A stretch of DNA of 64,000 nucleotides, taken from Lateolabrax maculatus (taxonomy: Eukaryota; Chordata; Actinopteri; Acropomatiformes; Lateolabracidae). Numbering within the stretch: position 1 is the first letter of the stretch; each line of letters opens with the position of its first letter. Location of the stretch: contig CM062214.1 in the NCBI GenBank assembly GCA_031216445.1, positions 23,679,501 through 23,743,500 of the forward strand. The letters run 5' to 3'. The position numbers and the translations under genes are program-made. Shown one piece after another: positions 34,765 through 47,700 of this stretch. The notes beneath the pieces were generated by a model. The model searched no databases and was not told where the DNA came from. It saw only the letters and a list, made by a program, of their open reading frames with translations.

Positions 34765-35861
34765 CCTCGCCGCCGCCGCCCACAGCACGCCGGCAGTCAC
34801 ACTGGGTCACCACGTAAAAACTACTGCTTTGGTACCGAGCTGCAGGTGTCGTGACCATCAGAAGGATATTTTGACTCCACGCTTGGTGCTGAGCGCTGCT
34901 CTTCCCAAAGCTCCCCCGTCGTTCAGACAGTAGGTCGTCCGTTGAAGTTTCAGTCTAGTTGGCGCTCTTGTCTTTTTCACTGCTCACGTTAAACACCTTC
35001 TCCTGTTTATTCCAGAAAAGGTAGGTGAAGGTAGAAGTCACCACTTGTGTCCGCTGCAGGTTGAACGAGCTCCAGGTGATTAGAGCAGAAAGTGTAAAAA
35101 CGTTCATCAACATGTTTTTAGGTTAAAGGACTAACAGTAGTGCGCTGTACATTTATCTTAAAAATATATCAATCAACACAAACTAGTTCGTACAGCTTCT
35201 TTCTACAGCGACACCAGGTTTTCAGAAGTCTTTAAAACTTCCTCCAGGTTTTTCCTTCAGTTTTTTCATCTTCAAACCCACTGGAGGCTCCTGCTGAGCC
35301 GACATCAGAAACACTGGTCAGACAGAAACATCTGGTGTAGAATTGGATCTGGTGGATCAGGTTTAAATGTTTTGTTTTGACGGACCAGTACACTGAAAAT
35401 ATATCTTAAGTTATATAATCTACTGTAGAGTTCTCAAATCTCTCAACAGGGAGAGAGTTACCTTGTTCCCTGTGCAGGTTCTTTTTTTCTTTTTCAATTT
35501 AATGCAAAGGAGAATTTAAAAACTAGCCAGTCACAAAGGACTATTTGACAGATTTTGTTTTGATGACTGTAGGTTTTCCACTTGTTAAGTTTAAGATTTG
35601 TTACAGCGGCACTTTGCATTTTTATCAACAAAACCCGTTCATGATAGAAATATCACAGCAAAGTCAGCGTGTGCAGGTCTGTGATATTGAGAGTCCGTCT
35701 TTTTCTCCTGCGTGTTTTTAATTTTACGCTTCAATTTGAACTTCTCACCAAAGAACATAAATTAGTTTTTGTCATGTCAGGGTTCATTGTCGTCCAACAT
35801 GGCAGCGCGTCACCAGAGACCACAGGTCATTTCTCTCCAAACATTCAGTGAGCGCGGACAA

Positions 35862-35867
35862 AATAAA
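35862..35867 (+). terminator. candidate WNT2 polyadenylation signal
   Basis: First forward AATAAA after the WNT2 stop codon, 1.1 kb downstream, which suits the usual roughly 2 kb WNT2 mRNA. Pairs at 36033 and 36044 are equally possible. Confidence 0.35.
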
Positions 35868-37833
35868 AAACTCTTTGGATCTACTCGAATTTCCCTAGAA
35901 GGCGTTTTGGGGAAGAGTTTGCAAGTGTTGGTTCTTTACTGTCTGCTGTGATTACATACACAGTAACAGTAGTATTCAGATTCCACAACTATTCCAGTTA
36001 ACATTCAGGTGACATCTACAATTTCTTTGGCAAATAAATGCAAAATAAATGTGAAAAAATGCAGTTCTCAAAGACGCGCCTCTGATTTCATGGAACTGAC
36101 TTCTAACTTAGAAACTCATGTTAACATTTGGAGAGATCCTCCACAGGGGGGCACTGTTAGTTATCCACCTGCAGGCAGCTTACAGCACCAGTTAACAATA
36201 CCAGTACCAGCACCAGTACCAGCACCAGTTTAGACCTGCAGATGTAGTCGGGACACCTGTTCCACCTTTCAGCCGTCAGATTTTACAGCTTCACTGTTCT
36301 TTGTTCATATTAGTTTCACATTTAACAATCTTAAGACAAGAACGAGTGTTAAACTTGTAGCTGCCATCACTTTCCTTGCCTGTAGGTGGCGACATCAACA
36401 CTTCTTCATCTGCTTTTGTTGGACCAGAACTGCAGACCTGACGTGGCTTTAGTCCGCTCGTCTTCTAAATTGTTGCTGTTGAAAACCTCTAAATTAATGA
36501 ACAGTTAAGGATGTTTTAGGATGAGCTTGTCCTGTTGCCAAGTCTAATTAAAATAAACAGCTATAAGATAATATTCTGTGCATGTAAACACTCAAATTCA
36601 TTAATTGTTGCTTCCAAATCCAGAACACAAGCACTTCTTAAATTGTTAAATAGTCAGAAGCCTGAACAAACAAATTCAGTACAAAGTGGAATTAAAACGC
36701 CAGCTTCTCACCATCACCACCTGCTGTCCTACGTCACTCAAAGATGTAAATCCTCCATGTTTCGTCTCTTATTTTCTGTATTTATTTACTCTCCAGTGTG
36801 TACAAATGTCTGAAGTGTATTTGTGAAGTCTTGTCTGAAAATATTCCTGACCCTGAGTCTGTAACTAACTAACTGGTTACTGGCGATAAAAAAGTCTGAC
36901 TTGTACAACTGCACTCGCCAGAATAAATAACTCGGTACATTTTTACCCTCTGCAACCATATTTAAACACAGAAGGTCTTCCTTTGTTTCTGTGAATCAGA
37001 TCCGTAGTGTTTGGAACATTATCTGTAACCAACAGGCAGACAACACTTCACGTAGTTCACCGCCTGATCACAGGACTTGTTTTGTTTGGTTAGATAATCA
37101 TTTGTATTAGTAATAATAATATCTTACTCACTGAGTTAATGAGATCGGGGAACGTTGTCACGTTGCTGCAAAGATTCCTGACAGCAAAAAACCCAGAAAG
37201 TGTTCCCAGATCTCTGAAATTCAATCGGTGAGGAAAATGTTCTTATTACCCCTCAAGACCTCTTTAAATGACCATCCACGTGTTTAAGTTTAAGCTCTAC
37301 AAATCATGTATACTTAACATTTTTCATGCTGCCAGTTTTAGGTTTTTACTCTCCAGGCAGCCACTGTTTTCTATTCATTTCTGTGTGGCATTAAAATCAA
37401 TCAGACCATTTTCAGTGAACATCAAGTTTGTAAAAAATGACGTTATCGTTCCTTGGTAACAGTTTGAGTTTAGATTAACTGTGAAAGTCTGCATCATTAG
37501 CTGTGATGAAAAGTATACATGTGTTGTAGTAAACGGGCTTAAACCACTGGTCCTTAAAAATATATTTCATGTTTGAAACACTTCAGACAAAAGTACCTGG
37601 TGGTGCAGTTAAACTCTTGTACCTGTGGAGCGAGATGTTAGTTTGTGAAACATGTATCAGAAGATAAGAGAAGGATCCACAGCTGAACAATAAAAACCTA
37701 CCAGGTTGTGTCAACTCGTACTTTAAGTTTGCAGCAGCTCCAGATGACGGCCGGCCGTTCAGACGTCACTCTGGTTTCTGCCTGAATCAAAATGGCGGGA
37801 AGAAGCTGGCTTGCAGCAATACACAAAAAGTCC

Positions 37834-37839
37834 TTTATT
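37834..37839 (-). terminator. candidate ST7 polyadenylation signal
   Basis: TTTATT on the plus strand is AATAAA on the minus strand, 334 bases beyond the ST7 stop codon and the first one reached in that direction. Confidence 0.5.
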
Positions 37840-38172
37840 GTATTTTTTTGTCTTCTCACTTTTTTTAATGATGGCAATTGATCACCTCTTTTTGTACAAC
37901 AAAAGAACAGCTTTAAATGATTGAAAACCCAAAAAATGCAAACATATCAAATAAAGTCAAAACCAATTCTGGATTCCATTGTTTTGCCTTTTTGTTTCAT
38001 GCCTCCTCCCATCGTCCTCGTCTGTTCTCAGTTTGGTTTGAACTCGGTAATCTTGGCACAAAGGTGCGTCAGTCCAGTCCAACGCAGCGTTCTGGGTTTC
38101 AGTTCGGCTGTTTCTGTCTGGATGGAGGTCGGCTCGTAGTCCCGGGTCTGCTTCTGGTCCGGTCGGTCGGGG

Positions 38173-38268
38173 TCAGATGCGGGTGAGTTGGTGCCAGAGG
38201 CTGGACGGCAGGATGCTCTCCACCTTCTCCATGATGAAGTTCAGAGGAGCGAACAGCGTGCTGAGGAA
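38173..38268 (-). CDS. st7: ST7 last coding exon
   Basis: 96 bases with TGA (plus-strand tca at 38173-38175). Encodes FLSTLFAPLNFIMEKVESIL then PSSLWHQLTRI, the C-terminus of the main human isoform with Val to Ile at one position. Acceptor cctgtag. Confidence 0.95.
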   Translation of the reverse strand, partial: FLSTLFAPLNFIMEKVESILPSSLWHQLTRI

Positions 38269-40187
38269 CTACAGGAGACACACAGACCTTTATCAGACAC
38301 ATCAGCAGGAGATCTAACAGACGACACGTCACCGAACACGTCCACGACTCTTCCACGGAAAATACAGTTTAATTAACTGCTTTCAACGTGACTCAAAAGT
38401 TGCATCTTTTTAAAAAAAACATTGTCCTTTATTTAAAAAAAATGTATTAAATAATTAAGTTTATTTGAAAAAGAAAAGGCCACCACAAGTTTCCAGAGCC
38501 CAGCTGTCTTCAAATGACTCATTTTATCAACCAAAAGTCAGTTTACAAAATACAAATTGCAAATCTTCACATTTAAGAAACTGGAACCAGAAAGTGTTTT
38601 TTAATAAATGACTAAATTGATTCATTCATTTAAGCATCAAAGTTCATTTTTGACTTTGGAAAAACTATTTTTAGTTTTTTTGGGGGGTATTTAAATTCTC
38701 AACATGGTCTTCATTGACCGAGAAGCAGAACCCTGATAAAGACGATGTGATACAGTTGAAGCTTCGGGGGGAAAAGTTAGTAAATGGAGCTTGAAAGGAG
38801 ATTGTTTTGTCAAACCACTGTTTCCAATGTTGAGAATGAACTTTCACGCTTCACTTGGGAGTCAACATGACGACAAGTCCTGAAAAGACCTGAGCTGTGG
38901 ATAAAATCTTAAAAGCAACCGAGCACACGTAAACAGATCAAACTCCATCTGCCGATGAAGACGGTGTGATACGATTGAAAGCTCTGGAAAAGGCCAGTCT
39001 GTGGACCTGGAGATGGGATTGTTTTGCCAAAGATAAATTTGTTAAAATAAACAACGTGTCCCAAGTCGTCTTTTTTTTCAAACCGCTAGATAAATTTTGG
39101 TTTAAAAAACAGAGTAAACTGCATCGTTTTCCGACTCTTTCCCACTGTGTGCCGACTGCTGCCGCCGCTCGCCGTCAGGCCTCGTCCTCAGGTTGGTGTT
39201 TTGGCAACAGCCAGTGGAGCGGGGGGGTGATAGGGGCTCCACCAGAGCAACGGGCGGGTCATAGAGGTTCCCACTTTGTCAGATGGCAGATAAAAGCCAG
39301 GACAGGGTCGGTGACTGCAGAGAGGAGAGTGTCTCTGGGCCGCCGTCCTCTCCACCTGCACGTATCTGCCTCACACATCGTATCGCACATCTCTGCTCCA
39401 GCTTCAAACAGCACTTCAAAGTAAAAGGTGTGTGTTCTGTGTGTTTGAACTGTGTGGGCGGCGGGGAGAGAACGTCCTGTAATCCAAAAAGTACGGATGC
39501 ACCGCTCCGATACTGCAGCTCGGCGTCCGTACTGACCTTGTTAAGTGGATCGCACTTATGATCCGGTTCAATCTGCTCGATGGAATGAGTTTAGCGACAG
39601 CGAACCCTCTGCCACAGCTGCGTGAAATGATCATAAAGCTCCGTGCAGTCGGGATTCAACATTTGAGAAAAGACTGCACTGGTATCAGATGCGTTGATAC
39701 TGGAATCAGGTATCAAAATAGAGAAAGTTGGATCAGTGAATCCAAACCAAAAAGCTCAATTTTGATCCCTGCAAAGCCACTGAAGGATTGTGAAACCAGC
39801 ATAATCACAGCAACATAGTCGATATTTAATTCCCAACATAGCTCTGTTAAATAAGTTTGCCAATAATAATATCCTAACGAGGTCTCATCAGCCAAAACAA
39901 GTCAGAGTGGCTGTAACAAGATGAGCAGGGCCTTATCAAAACCTTACTTACAGTATAATTATACTTAGTGAAGGGTTTCCCTCAGGAAATGGTTCAGCTG
40001 ATGTATTATGTCTTTAGATCAGTTTATTCAGTAAGTGACGGACTAAACAAACAGCTTCTCTCATTAAATGTTTGGTATTTGCTTTGTGAAATGGCCTCAG
40101 TTTCTTTGCATGTAAAGCATTAAAAAGTTGCTTCACACATTGGTTTGATTCTTGCACAAATACAGAATGAATGTAGTCCGCAGGAGG

Positions 40188-40248
<61 letters not shown>

Positions 40249-40659
40249 CGCTGCAGCTCTCCGCAGGTAGATTGTATCTGCTGATAGTGTCACATCAGGG
40301 GGAGAGATGAGCTCACTCGCATTCCAGGTGAGCAGCACCGCGCTGCAGGGAGGGGCGGGGGGGGCAGCGCCACCCACTGGCTGCTATGAATGCAGTGGGG
40401 CGGGGGGTGGGGGGGGAGAAAGGTGGCTCTGTACCGTACACCCTGGCTGCCGCAGCCTGGTGGTGGGTTTAGCCGACGGCAAATAAAACAAATCAACTTC
40501 ACGCTGGTCGAATATTAAACACAACCAGAAGTCAGAAATAAAAAATGTAAACATTCACAAATGACCAAGAAATACGTCTCAACATCCACAGCAAAATGTT
40601 TGCTTTGATTGATTTCTGTTGCCATATCCTGCAGCAAGAATCAAACAAGGGAGAACAAG

Positions 40660-40718
<59 letters not shown>

Positions 40719-41440
40719 ACTCACAGCTTTAGCAAACACTCCCATGAGTTCGGGGAACTGGTGTGTGAGCAGAGCCAGCATGGCGGTGAAGGAGCAGAGG
40801 CCGGCTGTGAAGAGGATGAAGAAGGGCAGCTCCTTCTTAGGGTAGACTGACACCTCGTGAAACACTGCTTCCACGTGGGACAAACACACGCACACACACA
40901 CACACACACACACACCAAACACAATGTTAGTTTTAAGAAACATTTAAATCACATCTTAAAACCAATCAGCTCTTGTGTTTAGAGGAGACAGGCACAGCTA
41001 CATGATGTATGTGGTGACCTTTCTGGAGGTAAACTTTGCAGCCACACACACAATCAGAGGGTAAATGTAATTCTAATAATAAACACAAAATAAGTTTTAA
41101 AATGATAAGAAATGAACAATTTAGAACTTCGGGTTGTTTGGATGCAGCCGAACTCTTCTCCTGCCGTGTTAAAAGGAAGACTCTGAAGGCAGCAGTGTGG
41201 TCGTACGCAGACGGCAGGCCGTCACACGGACATGTCTGATCAGGTTACTGCTGACATGCGGCTCCACGCCGAGGATCTTACAGACAAACACATGTGAGCC
41301 ACGCGGCTCCGTCTCACAGGAAGAACTCTGCCGCCGTTCGGGTACGTACATTCACAGTTTACATGTATGTCGTGTTAATGAGGCCATTTTCAGGGGAAGA
41401 AATTACTTCAGGGGTTTTGGTGAGAGAGCAGTAAGGTGAT

Positions 41441-41509
<69 letters not shown>

Positions 41510-42207
41510 CGCAGTGTGTTGCTGCTGGTGGCAGGCAGCCAACTTAATCAAGTGAAGCTTCGTGTGTGAAGACAGACGAGCTGCCGAGCAGACAGCAGGA
41601 CGACACGCACTCCACACCAGAGCTCAGCGCTCTGTTAAGGAATTTGTCTCATCATCACAATTATTAATGACAAATTTAACCGCTCAATTTCTGTGCCGGG
41701 CATTAAGATTTGCATAATTATACTAAATGAAAAGACCAAAGCGACATCGTCCTCAGAAATATGGACAAATAATCACACATTTCCCCAAATGTTCAAATCA
41801 AAACGCAGCTTCAACAGACGGTTGAGCTTCTTAACAAACAACAGCTTTACCACTGTTTGAATTCATCTCTACAACTTTATAATCACAAAACAAACTCAAG
41901 TACACACATTTTATTTACTTAAACTAAAATCTTTTTAACATCTTTGGTGTATTGAAGTTCAGAGCGGATGTTTTGCCTTGTACTGTATAAATGAACATCA
42001 TGTGCATGTCTGAATGTGCGTGTCAGGGCGTCTCTTACTGGGTAGCAGCTCTCTGTCGGCCGTCTCTGTGCAGATGGGATAAGGATAGAACAGGTGACCC
42101 TTCTCCAGAGGATATGGGATCATTCTGAATGCTACAAACACACAAACAGAGAGTCAAGACTCAATTTATAGGATTTCTGTTTAGGAATTAAATCCCTTAT
42201 TAAGGTA

Positions 42208-42271
<64 letters not shown>

Positions 42272-43004
42272 CACTGCCCTCCCAGGTGCAGTGCAGCAGG
42301 TTGAGCGCCCCCTCTACCCTTTTCCAGTGCTGCAGGTGGAAGAAGGCGTAGGCGATGGCCTCGCTGTCTCCTCTCTTCAGGATGTGTTCTGGAGGAAGAA
42401 TCAGACTCTTCATCTCCAGCAGATACTGAGGAGGAGGAGGAGGAGGAGAAGGGAAGGAAGACAGATGGTGAACAGGATAAAGTGACGGCAGTCAATCTGA
42501 ATCTGACACAAATGGTGAATGAAATATAGCGTGTAAAGAAGTGTAAAACAGGAACGGCATTTAAATGGCCACTAATTGCCCGACCACAGCGTGATTAAAC
42601 CACCAGTGAATCCACAGCAGCTGTCTTTGAAACACTTGAGTCTGACTCGAGCTCAGAATCTGTAAACTTAAAACGTACCTAACGCAAAACTCTGCAAACA
42701 ATGTCTGTGTACTGACACTTGGACCTGAAATCTAAAAGGTAACTGGTGTGTTTATGTAACAGACGCCAACAGACTCTTTAACAATGTAGCTGTGCTGGTA
42801 ATGAGCATGTTAAAGTTTTGTGCATCAACTGACTGACGAACTGAACTGCTCAGGAAGCGTTCTGTATCTGTATTTAAAATGACTGGTTGTGTAATGTGTT
42901 TATCTAAAACCTTTCAAATATTGATATCAGTATTGGTCTTGGAGATGCAGTATGAGTCAATTCAGGAAAACTGAATCACAGCCAATCATGTTTTACGTGA
43001 ACAT

Positions 43005-43064
<60 letters not shown>

Positions 43065-44710
43065 TGTCTCACTTTTGGGACGTGAGGGTTGAACTCCACC
43101 GCTCTGTGGATGGCTTCTACTGCGTTCATCTCTGCTGTGCTCAGCCCTCGCCTGGACGCTGCCTCTGGAGAGAATCTGCACTCACACACATAAAAAATAC
43201 TCTCGTCAGTAATCTGACTTGGGATTGCACATCGCTATACGATCAAAGTGAATTTGAAATTCACTCCCACGGTGCTGAATAAAGACGTTGAAATCGAGGC
43301 TACTCACTTGTCACTAACTAGCTGCTCTGTGTAAGAACATCACTTAAATCCCCAACATGTTTTTTTTAGTGGACTTGCATAAACACACGTGTGAGAGAGG
43401 AGAGGAGAAAACTCCAGTACATCACCAATAGATGTTTTTTTTGTTTCAGGGTGTATTTTTAATGCAAGACACTAAAATGAACATAAAAAATAAACAAAAA
43501 GCGACAAAATAATATAAATACTCTGTGTGTGCATATACATGTATATATAAACGGGTTAAACAAACTGTCTATTTCTAAGGTTTCATCAATGCACCACCAG
43601 AATGACTGTATTATATCTACAGTCATAAATAACCCTGCACCTGCACTCTTTTCAGCTCTATTTTAATCTTTTAGATAGCAGAGCAGGTATGTCGAGCCCC
43701 CGTATGAACACTGTAGGCGATGAAAAGCGATACTCACTTGTCTGATACCGCCCTGGCTTTGAGCAAGGCTGCTGTGTAGCATATTGTTGCAGATTTGGGT
43801 AAACTAATATCTGTGGAGGAGACACAAAGCAGACAAGCGAGGGGGGTGTTTAGTGAATATAGCAAAAGTTTAGAATTACAGGTGATTTTGGGGGAGGGGG
43901 GGGGGGGGGGGGGGGCAGTGTTTAAGAATACTGCAGACGCCCAGAGGGGCTTGTGAATAAAGATAATGAGTTTTGGGTTTCACAGCTTTCGAGGTGTTTT
44001 GTTGTCAAGTCTTATTTTTCATTTAATCTAACGGTCTGCCTCTTTTCACTGATGTGACTTGTAAACATGACTCCAACACTAAGGCTGAGATATTCTATGG
44101 AGCATCAAGATGGATGAATAAAAGACACTGTAACTCAATATACAGTCTATTTATATTTACATTTATATATTTATATTATCACTGAGTGCAGTTTCAGTAA
44201 ATCCATTCTATCTTTGTACATTTAAGTGGATTTTAATGCCAGTTTTGCAGCCAAATTAACTAAATTAAGGCCTGCATTATTACATTACATTCCCAGTTAA
44301 AGTCTATTTTATAGAATTTATTTCTATGTGAACAATAAATGAAAATCATTAAACTGTGCGTGTGTCCCTCACCGTCGTACTTGGCCAGAACGGCCTGGAC
44401 GTCGGCGTAGTTCTGGAGCTCTAGTAGTGACTCCAGCAGGTTCTCGTGGATGTTGAACATACTGAGGAGAGGGAACTCCTTCATTAACTGGAAAACACAC
44501 AACTGTTGTTACATGTAATACCGGACAGGGGGCGACACATGCACAGTCAGCAGACAAGAGCTTTGGGTCATCATTATGCAGTTAAAGTACACACTGTCTA
44601 GTTAAAGCCTTTTAATCTGAGTGAATGTTGTACATGTGTTGGCTTTGTTTGATTTCCTAACAATAATAATCAAAGTGATGCCTTTTCATGTCGTCAGGAA
44701 TCAAAGAGCG

Positions 44711-44742
<32 letters not shown>

Positions 44743-47700
44743 TCTGCTGGCAGGCTGTGTACTTACATCTCTCATCATTTTAACTGCTTCTCGTGTTCGG
44801 CCAAGCTTTCTGGAGCACATGGCCAATCTTCTTTTTATGTACACCAATACATTGGTGTCTCTTCCTGGTGGAGACACACAAACACATCATATAACACTTA
44901 CAGTTCACTTTTATTGTCCCCTGCTTCCATTTAATGAAATTGGGAGCATAATGGACCAATGTTTCAACCTGCAGCACTTAATATCTCTAAAGTTACTTTG
45001 ACATAAGATTAAAGAATGATCAATTCTCTCGCTGCGATCTGACATTTTAACAATAATTGCCATTGGCTCAAGAGGTGTGCTATAGTCAGCAGGAATAAAA
45101 TGTTATTCTGATTATTAGCAGGATCGATACGGAGTGGATTATACTTACTATGCTGGGCTTCATACTGTGTACCGTGATGTTGGAGCTGTTGGCTGCGGCG
45201 ATAGCAGCTCTCTCCGGCCTTTAGCGCCTGCTTAAACAAACGTTCAGCCTCCATGATGGTTGTAGCTTCTTCCTCCGCCAGCAGAATGTATGCTGTCGCA
45301 CAACTACAGGAGGAGAAGAGAGGACCGGGATCTGTTAATCAGGAAACTACAAACTAACTTATTCTCATATTATGGATTCATTCATTAATTTGCCAACTCA
45401 ATATACAGGGTTGCTTGTTTGTCTACGCAGCATGACATGTCTGTGCTTTAAAACTGCTTTTACGCCTCATGTATTTGCAAGCGGCATCTGACAGAGCACT
45501 GATCAAGGACGTTTTCCTCTGAGTCAACCTGCTGTCACAGCCTCGATATGAGCTGAGAGCAAAATACAACACTGCCACAATTCTTCTGCACTGCCTTTGT
45601 AGTCACAGAGGGTCCTAAAAATAAACCTACACTGCCATGAAAACAAGTATAGTTCTTCCTCTATGAATGATGCAGGTACCCAGAGGGCCAATCTGTGATG
45701 AGAAGCATCATCCCTCCCATTAACAAAACCTGCAGTTTCCAATCTTTCAATTTATACCACATTGAAGTCTATCGACCTAAAAGAAACAGTGTTTATTATT
45801 ATTTTGGGTTTTGGGATAAAATCAAGGCTGTGAGATAATTTCTGGTAGAAAATAACATAAATCTGAGGGGCCACCAATTGATTTAAAAGATAAGAATAAA
45901 TATAATAAATATATAAAAAGGAAGTTAAGATGCCGTTTTGTGTCGTCTTTAACATTGGATCAATGAGTGATGTACCATCCCTTCATGTTTTGTCAAAATC
46001 GCACCAGATGTGTACCAGCGAGATACCAATCTGATGGCAGCAGCTTCACGGTTGAAGCAGACGTCTCGTGACCTAAAGGTGACCTGGTTTGGGATAACCA
46101 GCAGAGAACATCTGGCTGAGTAAAACTGGATTAAGTGGGCAAAGACTACTGTTGTGGTGCCCTTGAACAAGTTAAAACACATTGATCCACTGCTCGTCAG
46201 TGATATATGATTATACTGAACTTAATGAATGTAAGGCAGGTCACAGGTGGAACATGAGAACAAAAATCAATCTGTGTTTTCTGGATGAATACATTTTCAA
46301 TTTCAATTATTTTCCATTTTAACATGCCATATGCTCCAAGGACTGCCTGATTATTTTACTGGGTATCACCATTATGATTAATTAACGCTGTTACTAACAC
46401 AAATGCTTTGACAGACACATTTATTCTAATTGTGCTTTTGCTTATTTATATTAACACCTTCACTATTTTAAATGACAACCAACTGCTCGTCTCAGAGGAG
46501 AGAGATGTTGAACAATAGGCAGTTATACTGGAGACAGAGGAGGGAGACAAAGAGAGAAAAAGAAAAGAGGAAGCGAACTCACTCTTCGAGCTCAAGAGCT
46601 TCATGTGCTGCGGAGATGCGAGCCTGTGGGTTCCTCTCTCTCCATGCCTTCTGCATAACTGCAAAACACACACACACACACACACACAAACATATTTAAG
46701 ATGTCAGATCGGCCACATTACAACCTGTCCACACAAATCAAGACGCATGTACTTTGTATGCGTAGGCTTACTGGCATCAGCAGGCCGGAGGTGGTCCGAG
46801 TCGCAGGTGAAGAAGGTCTGATGGTCTTGTGCTGACAGGTTCATGTCGTAGTATGTCAGCGGCTCTCGACCTGTTACCCACGTATACCTGAACACCAGCA
46901 CAGAGACGCAGTCGTGTTAAACAACGAAGCGTTCAAATACACACAATGATATGAAGAAGTATCACAATGAAAGGCACAGCAGGAAGGAAAAGAGAGAGAA
47001 GGAGAGGATGAAAATGTGATTTTACTTGCTCAGATGTTGTTTAGATGTTAGATGTTGTTCAGATAACTGTAAATGAGTCATGGGCTGTGCTGATTTCATG
47101 GGGATTCTACCTGACTGAGATTGGCCAATATTAAGAGCTGATGCTCAGCATGTGGGTTGATGACCGGATAATTACCACATGAGAAATGGAAAAGAGGAGG
47201 ATGACTCATTAGGAGGATATGGAGGCACATCAGAGAGAATAGAGGTGGAATGTCAGAATATAAACTGATGAGAACAAATCAAAAGAAAAATAAATCAGAG
47301 AGGAAAAATAGAGGAGAGAAAGCACAAAAACAAAAAAAGAAAAAAGGAGGAGTTGTGAGGGATAAAAGACAGGATGGTGAGAAGAGAAAATAAATAAAAA
47401 ATTAGGAAATAGAGGAGGAGGAGAGAAAATGTATTTTGTGTAACTGAGGAGAAAACGCCAAACAGAAGACAGATTGTGAGGTAAAACAAAGAGTAAGCGA
47501 AGGAAAAGGAAACAAAAAGAAGACAGGAGAGTGAACACAACACTAAGAAAAAAACAAACAAGAGATCAGAGTGAGGGAGGAAATAGAAAGCCCGTGGAGG
47601 CCAGAGCTGCAGTATTCCTGGAGGCAAAGTGAAGCCCTGGACCAGCCGAGGGTTTTCAGATGCAGGTAGCTTAGCTGCTGTCACTCACCGATTATACTCA

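Larger units (their letters stand above)
34765..38172. other. WNT2 3' UTR and WNT2-ST7 convergent interval
   Basis: 3.4 kb between two stop codons on opposite strands. Forward AATAAA hexamers occur at 35862, 36033, 36044, 36552, 36922, 37689 and 37950; a reverse AATAAA lies at 37834-37839. Which are used cannot be told from sequence. At 36190-36230 there is a small CCAGTA/CCAGCA repeat. The open frames here are not protein-like. Confidence 0.6.
38269..40724. other. last ST7 intron, 2.5 kb
   Basis: No alternative terminal exon was recognised. Contains a dispersed AT-rich repeat copy (38500-38640), a possible hAT-like remnant (39480-39830), (GT)n at 40191 and 40664, and G-rich sequence at 40345-40425. 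Confidence 0.6.

Noticed and set aside
38966..39424. 152-codon plus-strand frame
   Set aside because: It lies inside an ST7 intron, antisense to the gene, with no domain, no codon bias like the neighbouring genes, and no splice signals.
38269..40724. Alternative ST7 terminal exon known from a human isoform
   Set aside because: No minus-strand frame resembling the recalled alternative C-terminus was found; its absence is not proven.
40191..43063. Regularly spaced repeats as a CRISPR-like array
   Set aside because: These are dinucleotide microsatellites in a vertebrate gene, without a conserved repeat unit and unique spacers.
47230..47684. Two Phe/Leu-rich minus-strand frames suggesting a membrane protein
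   Set aside because: They are translated from the purine-rich tract; composition alone explains the hydrophobicity.
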